Positions 22,327 to 33,039 are shown, counted from the stretch's first letter. The stretch: DNA of 64,000 bases from Armigeres subalbatus (GCF_024139115.2 NC_085141.1:399616042-399680041); one strand, 5' to 3'. Numbers and translations: made by a program. The notes: generated by a model not told the origin, from the letters alone.

Positions 22327-23015
22327 CCATCGATCCCATCGACATCGAGATTGACGTTGACGTTGAAGGGCCTTCTCCTGGTGACACAGCACGACTCTGG
22401 TTGTGCTCCAGTGGTAGCGACGGAACATTATCAAACACGGTGGCCGATCTGTTAGAGGAAGGAGACCCCACCACTTTCATTACTTCCGCTTCAATTTCAT
22501 CGTCACTCGAGTCCGACTCGTCCGACGATGTTTGTGGCCCATCGGTGGCAGCCGAAACAAATGTTTCCCCAACCGAGGGTGACCGCGACACATCCACGAT
22601 GCCAATCGAACTTGGGCTGAGATTTTTGTCGAATCGGCTATCGCTTACACTTGTCATTGGATAAGATTCTGACAGTAATCTGTTTGGGCTGGTGTCAGCC
22701 AGCGGGTCACGTGAGGTCATGACCATGGCAACTGGAGATGACTCCATCATCCGCACAGGCATCTCCTTCACTCCTAGATATGGATATCGATTTATGTCGT
22801 TTCGCTTTCTTATTCTCAAGCGATGTTTCCCTAGCCAGCCCAGACGCAATCACCGGGAAACGATCGATATTTGAATTCTTTTCGCCACTTCCGTCCACAC
22901 AAGCAGACTGAAAACTTCCTTTGGCTTTACTGCCTCCACTTAGACGCACTTTGTATTCACCAACCGGATCGCCACTTAACACCTGCACTTCACAACTAGA
23001 ACCTATCTTAGCCAC
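22327..23015 (-). CDS. First coding exon of an unrecognised host gene (Ser-rich acidic protein), with apparent frameshift
   Basis: The exon starts with ATG at 23015 (product begins M-A-K-I-G-S-S-C-E-V-Q-V-L-S-G-D) and ends at a strong donor, GG then GTAAGTGA (minus strand, donor at 22326). Two overlapping frames are needed. The first (23015-22707) carries the amino end; the second (about 22849 to 22327) carries the rest, including R-S-P-S-V-G-E-T-F-V-S and the acidic run D-E-S-D-S-S-D-D-E-I-E-A-E. A one-base shift lies somewhere in 22740-22850 and could be an assembly error, a polymorphism or a true disruption. The second frame staying open exactly to the donor argues it is coding. The GC-rich DNA at 23240-23560 upstream is probably promoter or 5' UTR. 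No domain is recognised and later exons were not found; the protein looks largely disordered. Confidence 0.6.
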
Positions 23016-23600
23016 TTGAAAAGTGCTTCAATTACTTCTACAGTGCTCTATCGCTTCTTGCCTTTGTGCTACCGCAAGCAATCATCCATCAAGGTTTATA
23101 ATAATTACACTACATTCAATGCTAACGAATTCTTTGAATTTATTAAATCACCTCCTAGTTACACTTTCCAATTTTCCACATTTATTTTATCGATTGAGCG
23201 GGTAAAAAACCCAAATCAGGTCAGATGAGCACCGAATTCACTAAAGGATTGCACAGCAGCATCCACAGGACAGGATACTATCCGAACTATAGGCACCAAC
23301 AGGCTCACGAGCAGAGCAAAACAATATCAAAGTCAGCACGACGCTCTGCACTGCACGGCGCGCGAACGACGACGTTATGGGTGATGGGGCAACGAGTGAA
23401 TGAAGCAGCCGTTGGATTCGCTCGCGCTTTTTGTCGCATATTAGATGGGCATCGGCATCGCTGATGGCGTATGGAGAAGCTCGTTGTGTGTGAGAGAGTG
23501 GCGTCGGTCTCTCGAATATCGTTCCATATCGAAAGCGCGGTTTCATTCCGGTTAGCCAGGCAGATGTCCTTTTCATTGACATCGGTATTCTACAAAAGCT
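23016..23600 (-). promoter_or_regulatory. Likely 5' UTR / promoter of the 22327-23015 gene
   Basis: CpG-bearing and GC-rich compared with the surrounding AT-rich DNA, especially 23330-23530, and directly upstream of the minus-strand ATG at 23015. No TATA box or initiator could be fixed with certainty. Confidence 0.35.
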
Positions 23601-23828
23601 TTTATGTTGAATATAAATATTGACACCTTCAGGAAAGCGGTAGTTTTGATTTTATTTTGTTCTGAATACATCTTCTTTGCATGGCGAACAGTATTTAATA
23701 AAGATCATATTGAAAAAATAATAAACTATCATATGTTCGTTCTTATTTTCTTCTTTTTGTCATTGAGGTTGAGGTAAATCTTCCAGTCTTTCATTTTTAG
23801 TGACTTATTCCAATGCACATTATACAGA

Positions 23829-24374
23829 AAAACCCAGATTAATCCACCTAGCGGTGATGGTGCCTTTCTCGTGCATTATAAAAATAGTATTTTGGCCATT
23901 ACTCTTGAGCCCATTGTCCGATCTGGCCAATTTTCAATAGGAAACAATCGAAAAGTATTTTGCGTCGAATGCAACTTGCTGCGAGTACATCGGTAGAGGA
24001 TAAGTGCCTGAAAAATGAGTGACATTTTTTCTATAAAAAAGTGGTATTTTGGCCATAACTTCCGATCCCATTGTCCAATCTGACCAATTTTCAATAGGAA
24101 ACAATGTTAGAGTATCCTGCGTCGAATGCAACTTGTTGCGAGTAAATCGGTTAAGGATAAGTGCCTGAAAAATGAGTGACATTTTTTTATCTCTATTTTT
24201 CTATAAAAAAGTGGTATTTTGGCCATAACTTCCGAGCCCATAGTCCGATCTGACCAATTTTCAATAGGAAACAATGGTAGAGTATCCTGCGTCGAATGCA
24301 ACTTGTTGCGAGTAAATCGGTTAAGGATAAGTACCTGAAAAATGAGTGACATTTTTTTTGGGTGGGTGCGCACA

Positions 24375-24413
<39 letters not shown>

Positions 24414-24552
24414 ACAGACATCACCTCAATTCGTCGAGCTGAGTCGATCGGTATATAACACTATGGGTCTCCGGGCCTTCTATAAAAAGTTTGTTTTTGG
24501 AGCGATCATATAGCCTTTACCGTATACTTAGTATACGAGAAAGGCAAAAATC
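23829..24552. repeat. TGCCTTTCTCGTGC repeat family, with three ~160-bp internal tandem units
   Basis: Left end ACCCAGATTAATCCACCTAG then GGTGCCTTTCTCGTGCA; right end TATACGAGAAAGGCAAAAATC, so CCTTTCTCGT forms inverted ends. Between them a unit of about 160 bases (TATTTTGGCCATAACTTCCG, then GACCAATTTTCAATAGGAAA, then GAAAAATGAGTGACATTTTT) is repeated three times: 23876-24034, 24035-24197 and 24198-24355. Frames called on the minus strand here are repeat artefacts. Confidence 0.85.
24372..24415. repeat. (CA)n microsatellite
   Basis: A run of about 20 CA dinucleotides with a few interruptions inside the repeat element. Confidence 0.95.
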
Positions 24553-24919
24553 GTGTTACTCAATGCAACCCTGTAGTCCTGGAGATTGAAACATTAACCC
24601 CTAGTACACTGTTATTGTCATGATGACAAATATTTGTCACGTCAACCTGAAATACGTGTCGATTTCTAATCAGTCTAATAGATGTTCGCATAAACTGGAC
24701 TCAATAGTGGACTGCGGGCTATGCCGTTTAAATAAGACTTTCTATATCTAACGAGCGATCTGTACACAGTATATGTCTCATGTTACAGAATCTTCTCTTA
24801 CATATAAATGATAGCAATATAACTTACGAACGCATGGACCGATTTGCAAGATTTTCTCACTAATCCATTCGTCTTGATATTCATTTCATCTATTTAGTTC
24901 ACTTCTAAACAGATAACAC

Positions 24920-27340
24920 TGAATCATCAATTTGACGCCACAATACACGGTTCAAGGCCGCATCTCTCTATCCTCGAATGCACCCCACGCTCACCAAGTC
25001 GTTTTGCACCTGGTCTGCCCACCTCGCGCGCTGTGCTCCACGCCGTCTCGTACTTGCTAGATCGGAAGCGAACATATTCTTGCAGCATGGCCTGTCCATA
25101 GTACACTTCCGGCTTTAGCTACCTTCTGGATACTGGGTTCGCCGCCAAAGATGGTCCTAAGCACCCGTCTCTCGAATACTCCGAGTGCTTGCAAGTTCTC
25201 CTCGAGCATTGTCCATGTTTCATGTCCGTAGAGGACAACCGGTCTTATTAGCGTTTTGTACATGACACATTTGGTGCGGTGGCGAATCTTTTTTGACCAC
25301 AGTTTCTACTGGAGCCCATAGTAGGCCCGACTTCCACAGATGATGCGCGATGCGCCTTCGTATTTCACGACTGACATTGTTATCAGCCGTTAGCAAGGGC
25401 TCTGTTCCGCCCACAAGCATGTACTTTGTCTTTGAGGCATTCACCACCAGTCCAACTTGTTTCTTCACGTTTCAGGCGGGTGTACGGTTCTGCCACCTTT
25501 GCAAATGTTCGGCCGACAATGTCCATGTCATCCGCGAAACAAATAAATTGACTGGATCTGTTGAAAATCGTACCCCGGCTGTTACACCCGGCTCTCCGCA
25601 TTACACCTTCTAGCGCAATGTTGAACAACAGGCACGAAAGTCCATCACCTTGCCTTAGTCCCCGGCGCGATTCGAACGAACTGGAGTGTTCGCCCGAAAT
25701 CTTCACACAGTTTTGCACACCATCCACCGTTGCTTTGATCAGTCTGGTAAGCTTCCCAGGGAAGCTGTTCTCGTCCATAATTTTCCATAGCTCTACGCGG
25801 TCTATCCTGTCGTATGCCGCCTTGAAATCAACGAACAGATGATGCGTTGGGACCTGGTATTCACGGCATTTTTGAAGGATTTGCCGTACAGTAAAGAGCG
25901 GAGCAGAATGGATACGTTTGCGTGCGTTTTAACAGTTTTCCCATGGCAAAACTGTCAAAACGCACGCAAACGTATCCATTCTGCTCAGCTCTTAAAGATC
26001 TGGTCCGTTGTCGAGCGGCCGTCAACGAAGCCGGCTTGATAACTTCCCACGAACTCATTCACTAATGGTGACAGACGACGGAAGATGATCTGGGATATCA
26101 CTTTGTAGGCGGCATTAAGGATGGTGATCGCTCGAAAGTTCTCACACTCCAGCTTGTCGCCTTTCTTGTAGATGGGGCATATAACCCCTTCCTTCCACTC
26201 CTCCGGTAGCTGTTCAGTTTCCCAGATTCTGACTATCAATTTGTGCAGGCAAGTGTCTAGCTTTTCCGGGCCCATCTTGATGAGCTCAGCTCCGATACCA
26301 TCCACTGAACTGACGTAGTCATCTCCTCCGCTGCCTTGACTTTCACTCCCTGTACTCTCAGCGCCATTCAAATGTTCCTCGTAGTGCTGCTTCCACCTTT
26401 CGATCACCACAGTTCGTCCGTCAAGATGCACCCAGAATCTGTCTGCACTCTTCGTCGAACCAATCGTTCCGTCGACTTCGTCCCATATACCCGACGTTGT
26501 TCTCCGCTGCGCCGTTAATGGCTGCTTTGACTGTATTCCAGCAGTCCTCAATAGGGGCCCCATCGAGCTCACCCTCTTCCGGCAACGCTGCCTCGAGATG
26601 CTGCGCGTATGCAGTGGCGACATCAGGTTGCTTCAGTCGCTCTAGGTCGTACCGCGGCGGTCGTCGGTACCGAACATTGTTGATGACGGATAGTTTTGGG
26701 CGCAGTTTAATCATTACCAGATAGTGGTCAGAATCGATGTTAGCGCCACGATATGTCCTGACGTCGATAATGTCGGAGAAGTGCCGTCCATCAATCAGAT
26801 CGTGGTCGATTTGTGATTCTGTCTGCAGTGGTGATCTCCAGGTGTACCGATACGGAAGGCTGTGTTTGGAAGTAGGTGCTGCGAATGGCCATATTCTTGG
26901 AGGCAGCGAAATCAATTAGTCGTAGGCCGTTTTCGTTCGTCAGCCGGTGTGCGCTGAACTTCCCAATAGTCGGTCTAAACTCCTCCTCTTGGCCAAGCTG
27001 AGCGTTCAAATCTCCTATGATGATTTTGCCGTCGTGGCTTGGGCAGCTATCGTACTCTCGTTCCAGCTGCGCGTAGAATGCGTCCTTATCATTATCAATG
27101 CTTCCGGAGTGTGGGCTATGGACGTTGATTATGCTGAAGTTGAAGAACCGGCCTTTGATCCTCAACCTGCACATTCTCTCGTTGATCGGCCACCACCGGA
27201 TTACGCGCCTTTGCATGTCGCCCATCACTATGAAAGCTGTTCACAGCTCGTGTGTGTTGCCGCAGCTCTGGTAGATGGTATGATTACGGTATGGTACGGT
27301 ATGAAACGTTCGCACCATTGATCCCTTCCAACAAACCTCT
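24920..27340 (-). pseudogene. RTE endonuclease-reverse transcriptase, multiply frameshifted
   Basis: The endonuclease carries the APE signature I-I-I-G-D-L-N-A-Q-L-G (27028-27060 region) and R-L-I-D-F-A-A-S-K-N. The frame then shifts near 26.8-26.9 kb. RT motifs follow: GIGAELIKMGPEKL, CPIYKKGDKLECENFRAI, YQAGFVDGRSTTDQ, the MITE, then GLRQGDGLSCLLFNIALEGV and the catalytic box FADDMD near 25525. Breaks after the box and at about 25.2-25.45 kb remove part of the thumb, and the WAGHVARM tail is only partly kept. It retains the five bases and the glutamine codon lost in copy 1, so those defects are private to copy 1. Confidence 0.86.
25896..25991. repeat. 96-bp near-perfect hairpin MITE in the RT
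   Basis: Arms begin GAGCGGAGCAGAATGGATAC and, inverted, GAGCTGAGCAGAATGGATAC, and pair almost throughout, meeting near AGTTTTCCCATGGCAAAACT. Flanks share TAAA (25892-25895 and 25993-25996), and removing the insert restores the RTE sequence around CAGTAAAGATCTGG. Confidence 0.85.
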
Positions 27341-27799
27341 TGCAGCGCTACAATGCCGAATCCACGGTCCTTGAGCACATCGGCGAGTAGTGTAGAGTGG
27401 GGCAAGAGTGCGCGTGGGGTAAGAGTACGTTTTAGATTTTTTGAAGTAATAAAAACAGATAAACTAGCAGCACTGCATCAGTTTGACAGGTATTCTGGCC
27501 AACTATTATCATGTGTAATTGTGAACGATTTGAATAAACAACAAGGGAGATATGGAGTTAGATAATTTTTTGGTCATTTTGCTAAAAATAATTGTGTTTT
27601 CGTAACTAGTATTTCAGTACCTTATATATGTTCAATCAGGTGAACATTATACCATTTCGATAACCTATTATATAGAACGCTTTATGGTGCAGAACACCAA
27701 TCCGGTTGGTTTTACAAGAAGTCAAAACCATTACTTGAATAAATTTTGGGACTGTGGGGTAAAAGTACGCAGGAACGGGTGGGGCAAGAGTACGCATGT

Positions 27800-27934
27800 G
27801 AATCTTCAAGTTCTGATGTCAAATCCGTATCTTTGGCCGAAATAAGACTACTTCCGAAGTGTAAAGTTCCACAACTAAGACAAAAGGGACAGAAATCGAA
27901 AATTATTACAAGTTTTGAGGATAAGTTGAAGTAA
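27800..27934 (+). pseudogene. Possible pogo-type transposase carboxy-terminal scrap
   Basis: The frame reads S-V-S-L-A-E-I-R-L-L-P-K-C-K-V-P-Q-L-R-Q, then K-G-Q-K-S-K-I-I-T-S-F-E-D-K-L-K. In pogo/Tigger-type (DDE_1) transposases the carboxy end has the pattern PxPKxxPRKxxxKGRKxGKSxILT. The agreement (LPK, KGQKSK, IIT) is suggestive only. Together with TA target duplications it supports a pogo assignment. Confidence 0.5.
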
Positions 27935-28068
27935 TTTGGTGTTAGAAAGGACTTAGCGAACAAAGCACTGAAGCGAATTAATGAAATTGTATTAGGACTT
28001 GTTGTACACCTAAACATAGTACGAAAACACAATTTCATCTAAATGATAGTTTCATTTAATCAAAAGAA

Positions 28069-28446
28069 ACATCCATAAATTACGCAATGCTTAGCTGGGA
28101 GAGGTTGCGAGATGTATGACGATCCATATAATTTTTAGGGTCTGTCTCAATTGGATAATTAAACTGAAATTAAACTTAAAAGTGACATTTCAATAATTAT
28201 CAAATAACCCTGCTCGCAGAGCAAGATTACTTTTGACAGATATCGAATCATTTTCCATCGATGTCCTGTTGGAATTGCTGGGTAGCACCAGCCATTCTTA
28301 TAACGGGGTGATTTCTGAATTTTCGAACTGTCACTTTTAAGTTTAATTCTCCAAATGAGACAGAACCTTAGAGGATTCATACAAAAAGTGTTGTTATATT
28401 ATGTAGTTTATGATCGCTCCCTCTGAGCGTAATTTATGAACAACCC
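28069..28446. repeat. MITE with ATAAATTACGC ends, split by another MITE
   Basis: Left CCATAAATTACGCAATGC (about 28070) and right GCGTAATTTATGAACAACCC (to about 28446) are inverted. The inner MITE at 28138-28367 interrupts it. Related ends (TTCACAAATTAC) occur at 44.7-45.2 kb. Confidence 0.6.
28138..28367. repeat. 230-bp MITE with TTA duplication
   Basis: Ends GGGTCTGTCTCAATTGGATA and, inverted, GGTTCTGTCTCATTTGGAGA, flanked by TTA (28135-28137, 28368-28370). The subterminal word AATTAAAC...TTAAAAGTGACA is also mirrored. Harbinger-like by duplication size. Confidence 0.82.
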
Positions 28447-28460
28447 CGATGTGTCATATA

Positions 28461-29590
28461 CACTGAACCAAAATATAATCCTTCTGGTGAATGTAATCTG
28501 ATACGCCTCCGCCCTTTAACGATATTCATTTGCGATTCGGATGATGATCATACGGTCTAGCTCAACATGAAATGACATCATTTGGTTAACAATCATACCA
28601 TACTGGAAAGAGATTCTTATTGAATTTTGAATGAAAAATCTATCAATAAAGAAAGCAGTTGCATTAGTACAGTGAATGATGAGGGAATTGATATGCGAAT
28701 TAAGTTTATTTAGGACCGTATATAAAGATAGATTTGAATTTAAACAAACTATTTAATAATGTAACTATTTAGTTTTATTATTTATAATTATCTTAACCAT
28801 GAGTAATTAATGCTGCTCTCATCTTGGTGGTCTGCTTTCTAAGCTGCTGCTTGATATTTTGTGAGATGATTCGTCTGAGCGTCCGCTATAGAACTCGGAG
28901 TTACGATACGTAAACAGAGCAAATCCGGTTGGTAACCAGCAATTTCTGTCCACAATAAGTTTCTTAACCGTGAATCGATCTGTAAATGGTGCTTCAAGCC
29001 GAAATCGCGTCATGATGCTAAGCCGGTCCATTCGATTAACGCTGCTACGAACCGATGCCATTGCAACAGCTTGATCCAATCCTGAACATACAATTTCAAA
29101 AGAATATCCATTTTAATATTTAACACAGTATAATGCAAGATCTTGCGCTGCTAATACTCACCACACATTTTTTGTAACAAATAACAGCAAATGCTTTGAA
29201 GTTATTTTTCACGAATACGAATTCTTCAGTTTTTCTGTTCAACAGTACAGAACAATTGACGAAAGAAAACGAGACGAAAAAAGATGTGCCACGCACAAAA
29301 AGACACGCTCGGCACCCTTCGAAAATTGTATGATTTGCGTTTTAGGGACCAACCTAATCGTTTGTCATCCGATAAGTGGATGATTTTCTTTCGATGGAAT
29401 TCCAACCTCTCATCGACTGACGTATTATTTTACACTGGTATGAAAATCAGCAGGTCTCTGAATGAGTTTCTAAATCTTTTTCGTGGAAACATCATTCGCT
29501 TAAGATTTTCATGCGTTTTTTGAAGTAGTCATTTTTAAATAAGGGTGAAAGATATTTCAGTAGATTTTAGGAGGAGGTTTGGGTTCAGTG
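28461..29590. mobile_element. 1.13 kb TA-flanked element carrying an intron-containing small gene
   Basis: Ends CACTGAACCAAAAT and, inverted, CACTGAACCCAAAC, each next to TA (28459-28460, 29591-29592). No transposase motif was recognised. The inside holds a two-exon open frame on the minus strand (see 28819-29168) followed by an AATAAT-type polyadenylation region. The right end abuts the truncated 5' LTR of the Ty3/gypsy element. Confidence 0.65.
28819..29168 (-). CDS. Predicted two-exon small protein of unknown function (89 aa)
   Basis: Exon 1 is 29162-29168 (ATG TGT G), with a strong donor GTGAGT. The 80-base intron ends in a TATGTTCAG acceptor, and exon 2 (29081 to 28819) continues in phase to a stop, for 89 residues. 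The product starts M-C-G-L-D-Q-A-V-A-M-A-S-V and includes M-D-R-L-S-I-M-T-R-F-R-L-E-A-P-F and C-W-L-P-T-G-F-A-L-F, with a Ser-rich tail. The ATG lies in a favourable AAAAAATG context. I recognise no domain. Exon-like structure with a proper intron inside a TA-flanked element could mean gene capture, or a passenger gene of the element. It could also be chance, since exon 1 has only seven coding bases. Confidence 0.35.
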
Positions 29591-29592
29591 TA

Positions 29593-29686
29593 GATTTAAG
29601 TTGTTACTTTGCTCGCGCACGGTTGAGACGTGAAATAAAGTTGTCCTCTCGAAACGTGTTTATTTTTATTTCTACGAAATAAAACA
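29593..29686 (+). repeat. Truncated 5' LTR (94 bp, R-U5-like part only)
   Basis: Matches the last ~95 bases of the 3' LTR (GATTTAAG, TTACTTTGCTCGCGCACGG, AATAAAGTTGTCC, to the terminal AAAACA) but lacks all U3 sequence. Its left edge coincides with the right end of the TA-flanked element at 28461-29590. Confidence 0.88.
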
Positions 29687-29704
29687 TGGTGTCAGAAGCC
29701 ATCG
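29687..29704 (+). other. Primer-binding site
   Basis: TGGTGTCAGAAGCC directly follows the LTR end, where a tRNA primer-binding site (usually starting TGG) is expected. Confidence 0.75.
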
Positions 29705-29916
29705 TGGTGTTCTGAAAGTGTTTCCGGCGTCATTAAACATCGCGGAAGTGTGCGAGGAAAAAACGAGCTCGGGCGGTGGAAGAATCATTCGCGACCGAGA
29801 TAGATAATTGCAGCGCGCGTGTAGCAAACAAGTCGAATTCTGTCTGGCGGCCATATTTCTTTCGCTGTGCCTACTTCGTGTGATTTTCCCGACAGTGTTG
29901 AAAATTGTGTTTCATA

Positions 29917-30981
29917 ATGAATTCCGAACAATTTTCTCGATTTATGGAGCACCAAAATGGTGTGTTTAGAGAAATGGTGCTTGCACTGCATCAAATAGGT
30001 GCCCCACAGCAAGTAGAAAAATCTGCAGCTCTTCCTGTTCCTCTTCCTCCACCGCTAGAGCTGGAAGGCGATATGGAGCAGAACTTCGATTTTTTTTTAC
30101 GTAACTGGGAAAACTATTCTAGTGCGGTGGGAATGGATAAGTGGCCTGCGGATCAGAACAGGAAGAAGACAAGTGTATTGTTATCAGTGATTGGAAAATC
30201 TGCGCTCAAAAAGTATTTTAATTTTGAGTTGACAAACGCAGAACAGGAAGATCCGACCGCCGCCATTGCGGCAATCAAGCGGAAAGTGGTTCGCGAGAGA
30301 AACAAAATGGTTGATTGGTACGATTATTTGTCACTGGTACAACTAATGTCAGAAAGTATTGATGAATATGTGGCTCGATTGAAACCGTTAGCCAAATTGT
30401 GTCGGTTCGGTGCTTTAGAAGAAGAACTAGTTATGTACAAGGTGGTGACCTCCAATAAATGGCCGAAGTTGCGAGCCAAATTATTGACGACCCAAAATCT
30501 TACGTTGGCCAAAGCTATCGATATGTGTCGCGCGGAAGAAATTGCCGAAAAGCATGCTACTGCTGCAGGGCATTCCAGTGGTGAAGTGAACATGGTCAAA
30601 ACCAGGAAGAAAAATTTAAAATGCAAATTCTGCGGCGATTGGCATGACTTTGCGAAGGGATCGTGTCCGGCTTTGGGAAAAAAGTGTCGTCAGTGTGGTG
30701 GTAGAAACCACTTTGAAAAAGATTGCAAGGCGGATGGTAAGAAGATGAAGAACAAGAGAAGAGTGAAAAAAGTGCATAATGACAGTTTCTCGGGTTCCAG
30801 CCCGAGTGAATGCAGTGACAATTCAACGACTGATAGCGAAGAAGAAGCGGTGATTGGAAAAGTGGAGAAGATTCTTCGGATACTGGAGGCAACGTGCTCG
30901 CTGATCTGGAAGTGTTCATCGGAAATAAGTGGCAGTCTGTGCGTTGCGAACTGGATACCGGCGCAAATGCAAGCCTCGTAG
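29917..30981 (+). CDS. Ty3/gypsy gag polyprotein
   Basis: An intact frame of 354 residues starting M-N-S-E-Q-F-S-R-F-M-E. I take the ATG at 29917 over the upstream non-ATG codons. The middle matches the Ty3/gypsy capsid region (L-S-V-I-G-K-S-A-L-K-K-Y-F and Y-D-Y-L-S-L-V-Q-L-M-S-E-S-I-D-E-Y). Near residue 230 two zinc knuckles follow: C-K-F-C-G-D-W-H, and C-R-Q-C-G-G-R-N-H-F-E-K-D-C. The end is Ser- and acid-rich. The pol frame begins at 30894, overlapping the last 88 bases in another frame, the arrangement used for frameshift expression. It is the only gene of this copy still open from end to end. Confidence 0.88.
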   Translation: MNSEQFSRFMEHQNGVFREMVLALHQIGAPQQVEKSAALPVPLPPPLELEGDMEQNFDFFLRNWENYSSAVGMDKWPADQNRKKTSVLLSVIGKSALKKYFNFELTNAEQEDPTAAIAAIKRKVVRERNKMVDWYDYLSLVQLMSESIDEYVARLKPLAKLCRFGALEEELVMYKVVTSNKWPKLRAKLLTTQNLTLAKAIDMCRAEEIAEKHATAAGHSSGEVNMVKTRKKNLKCKFCGDWHDFAKGSCPALGKKCRQCGGRNHFEKDCKADGKKMKNKRRVKKVHNDSFSGSSPSECSDNSTTDSEEEAVIGKVEKILRILEATCSLIWKCSSEISGSLCVANWIPAQMQAS

Positions 30982-32242
30982 GAGTCAATTGGTTGAAGAA
31001 GATAGGAGGTGAAAACGGTCCCAAAGTGCTTCCATCAAAATACCGGCTGCAAAGTTTTGGAGGAGGCTCGATCCCAGTACTTGGAGAAGTCAGAATCCTG
31101 TGTCGACGAAGCGACCGCAGGTACACTCTGGCGTTGCAAGTTGTAGACGTCAATCATATGCCACTCCTGTCAGCGAAGGTATGTAAAAAGCTTGGTTTTG
31201 TTAAATTTTGCCACTCTGTGATGCTCCAACCCCCGAAATCGAAGAAGGAACTCCTTAATATTTTTCGAATAGAAGCTGAGCAGATCATTAATCAGCATAA
31301 GACGCTCTTTGAGGGATATGGAAGATTCCCAGGGGTTGTATCTTTGGAAGTTGATCCCGATGTTGTCCCATCAATCCAGTCGCCTCGACGAGTTCCCATT
31401 GCAATGCGTGGACCTCTGAAAGATGAATTGAAGAAACTAGAACAAGAAGGTATTATTGTGAAAGAAAATCAGCACACGGATTGGGTTAGCAATATAGTGC
31501 TGGTTAAAAGAGGTGGTCAAACAGGGTCAGTTCGTATATGTTTAGACCCAATTCCACTTAATAAAGCCTTGAAACGACCCCATCTTCAATTCACTACAAT
31601 CGATGAAATCTTACCAGAGCTAGGACGAGCGAAAGTATTTTCGACAGTCGATACAAAAAAGGGCTTTTGGCACGTGCTTTTGGATGAAGAGAGTAGCAGA
31701 CTGACGACCTTTTGGACTCCTTTCGGACGGTATAGATGGATACGAATGCCCTTTGGAATAGCGCCGGCACCTGAGATTTTCCAGGTTAAACTACAGGAAG
31801 CAATTCAGGGACTAAAGGGAGTAGATTGTTTGGCTGATGATGTTTTGATTTTTGGATCTGGCGAAACTTTGAAAGAGGCATTAGAGGACCATAATCGAAA
31901 TCTGAAGGAGTTGTTAGTACAGCTGGAGAAAAACAACGTGAAGCTGAACCTAAATAAAGTGAAACTATGTGAAACATCGGTCAAGTTTTTCGGTCACATT
32001 CTGACGAACCAGGGTTTGAACATCCGCCTTCAAGCAAAAGCAAAAGCAAAATAGCAACGATAAAGGAATTTCCTTCACCAACGGATCGCAAACAACTGCA
32101 GAGATTCATCGGAATGTTGAATTATTTCGGGCGCTACATTAAAAATCTTAGTGCCGAAAGTACTGTGCTGCGGAGATTGATTTCAGAGAAGGAACCTTGG
32201 ACTTGGACGGCAACTGAAGAAGAGGAATTTAACCGGATGAAA

Positions 32243-32438
32243 AATAGAGGTAATAAACTATAGAGGACGATTGTCGCTGCGGTTCCTTTTGTTATCGTCC
32301 CCAAACATGTTGGGTACCTATCTGTCAAAACGTTCTGATTTTTCCTTTGTTGACATTTAGTGCCCTATCCTCGCCAGCAAAAGATGTTTCGCCAGTGACG
32401 ACAGCGACAAGCGTCCTCTATAGTTTATTACCTCTATT
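32243..32438. repeat. 196-bp MITE in pol, 8-bp duplication
   Basis: Ends AATAGAGGTAATAAACTATA and its inverted counterpart; GGATGAAA flanks both sides (32235-32242, 32439-32446). Removing it plus one copy restores the reading frame across K-S-I-V-A-D. Eight-base duplication points to hAT or P. Confidence 0.92.
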
Positions 32439-32664
32439 GGATGAAATCGATTGTAGCAGATGTAGGCACACTACAATACTATGACGTGACCAAACCACTA
32501 GTGATAGAATGTGACGCAAGCTCGTTTGGATTGGGCGCCGTAGTGTTCCAGGAAAAAGGTGTCATTGGATATGCATCACGGACATTAACGGCTACAGAGA
32601 AGTGCTATGCTCAAATCGAAAAGGAGCTGCTGGCAATCGTTTTTGCGTGTGTTCGTTTTGACCA

Positions 32665-32860
32665 CGGGACTGACACTTGTATACCTCCACCACAGCTCAT
32701 TTCGTAGCCAACATAGAAAATTCCGCACTGACAGCCATAAGAAGAATCATGGGAAAGAAAGAGATAGGTGCGTTCCACACTGACAATTCCATAAACGACA
32801 AGCAGAAGAAACGAGACTGCATCTACACTACGAAAACACAACCAAAACATCAGACCCCTG
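32665..32860. repeat. 196-bp insertion in RNase H, 10-bp duplication, no inverted ends
   Basis: GTTTTGACCA is present at 32655-32664 and 32861-32870. The insert starts CGGGACTGACACTTG and ends CATCAGACCCCTG, without matching inverted ends. Removing it restores the frame (V-R-F-D-Q-L-I-V-G). Its class is unknown; 9-10 bp duplications occur with Mutator-type elements and with target-primed insertions. Confidence 0.78.
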
Positions 32861-33039
32861 GTTTTGACCAGTTGATCGTGGGTAATCCGAAGACCATAGT
32901 ACGAACAGATCATAAGCCGCTGTTAGCTGTGTTTCGAAAACCATTGCTGTCTACTCCTCGTCGTCTACAGCATATGCTGCTTAGCTTGCAGAGATACAAT
33001 CTAGAGTTGCAATTTGTCACTGGTAAAAACAATGTGGTA

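Noticed and set aside
24107..24424. 105- and 70-codon minus-strand frames
   Set aside because: They run through the (CA)n microsatellite and the 160-bp tandem units, and repeat internally.
27712..28038. 108-codon minus-strand frame
   Set aside because: Antisense to the possible pogo scrap and without any domain; less likely than the plus-strand reading.
29587..29591. AGTGT as a 5-bp LTR target duplication (with 35413-35417)
   Set aside because: The left AGTGT overlaps the inverted end of the 28461-29590 element, so it is better explained by that element's end; the match is likely chance.
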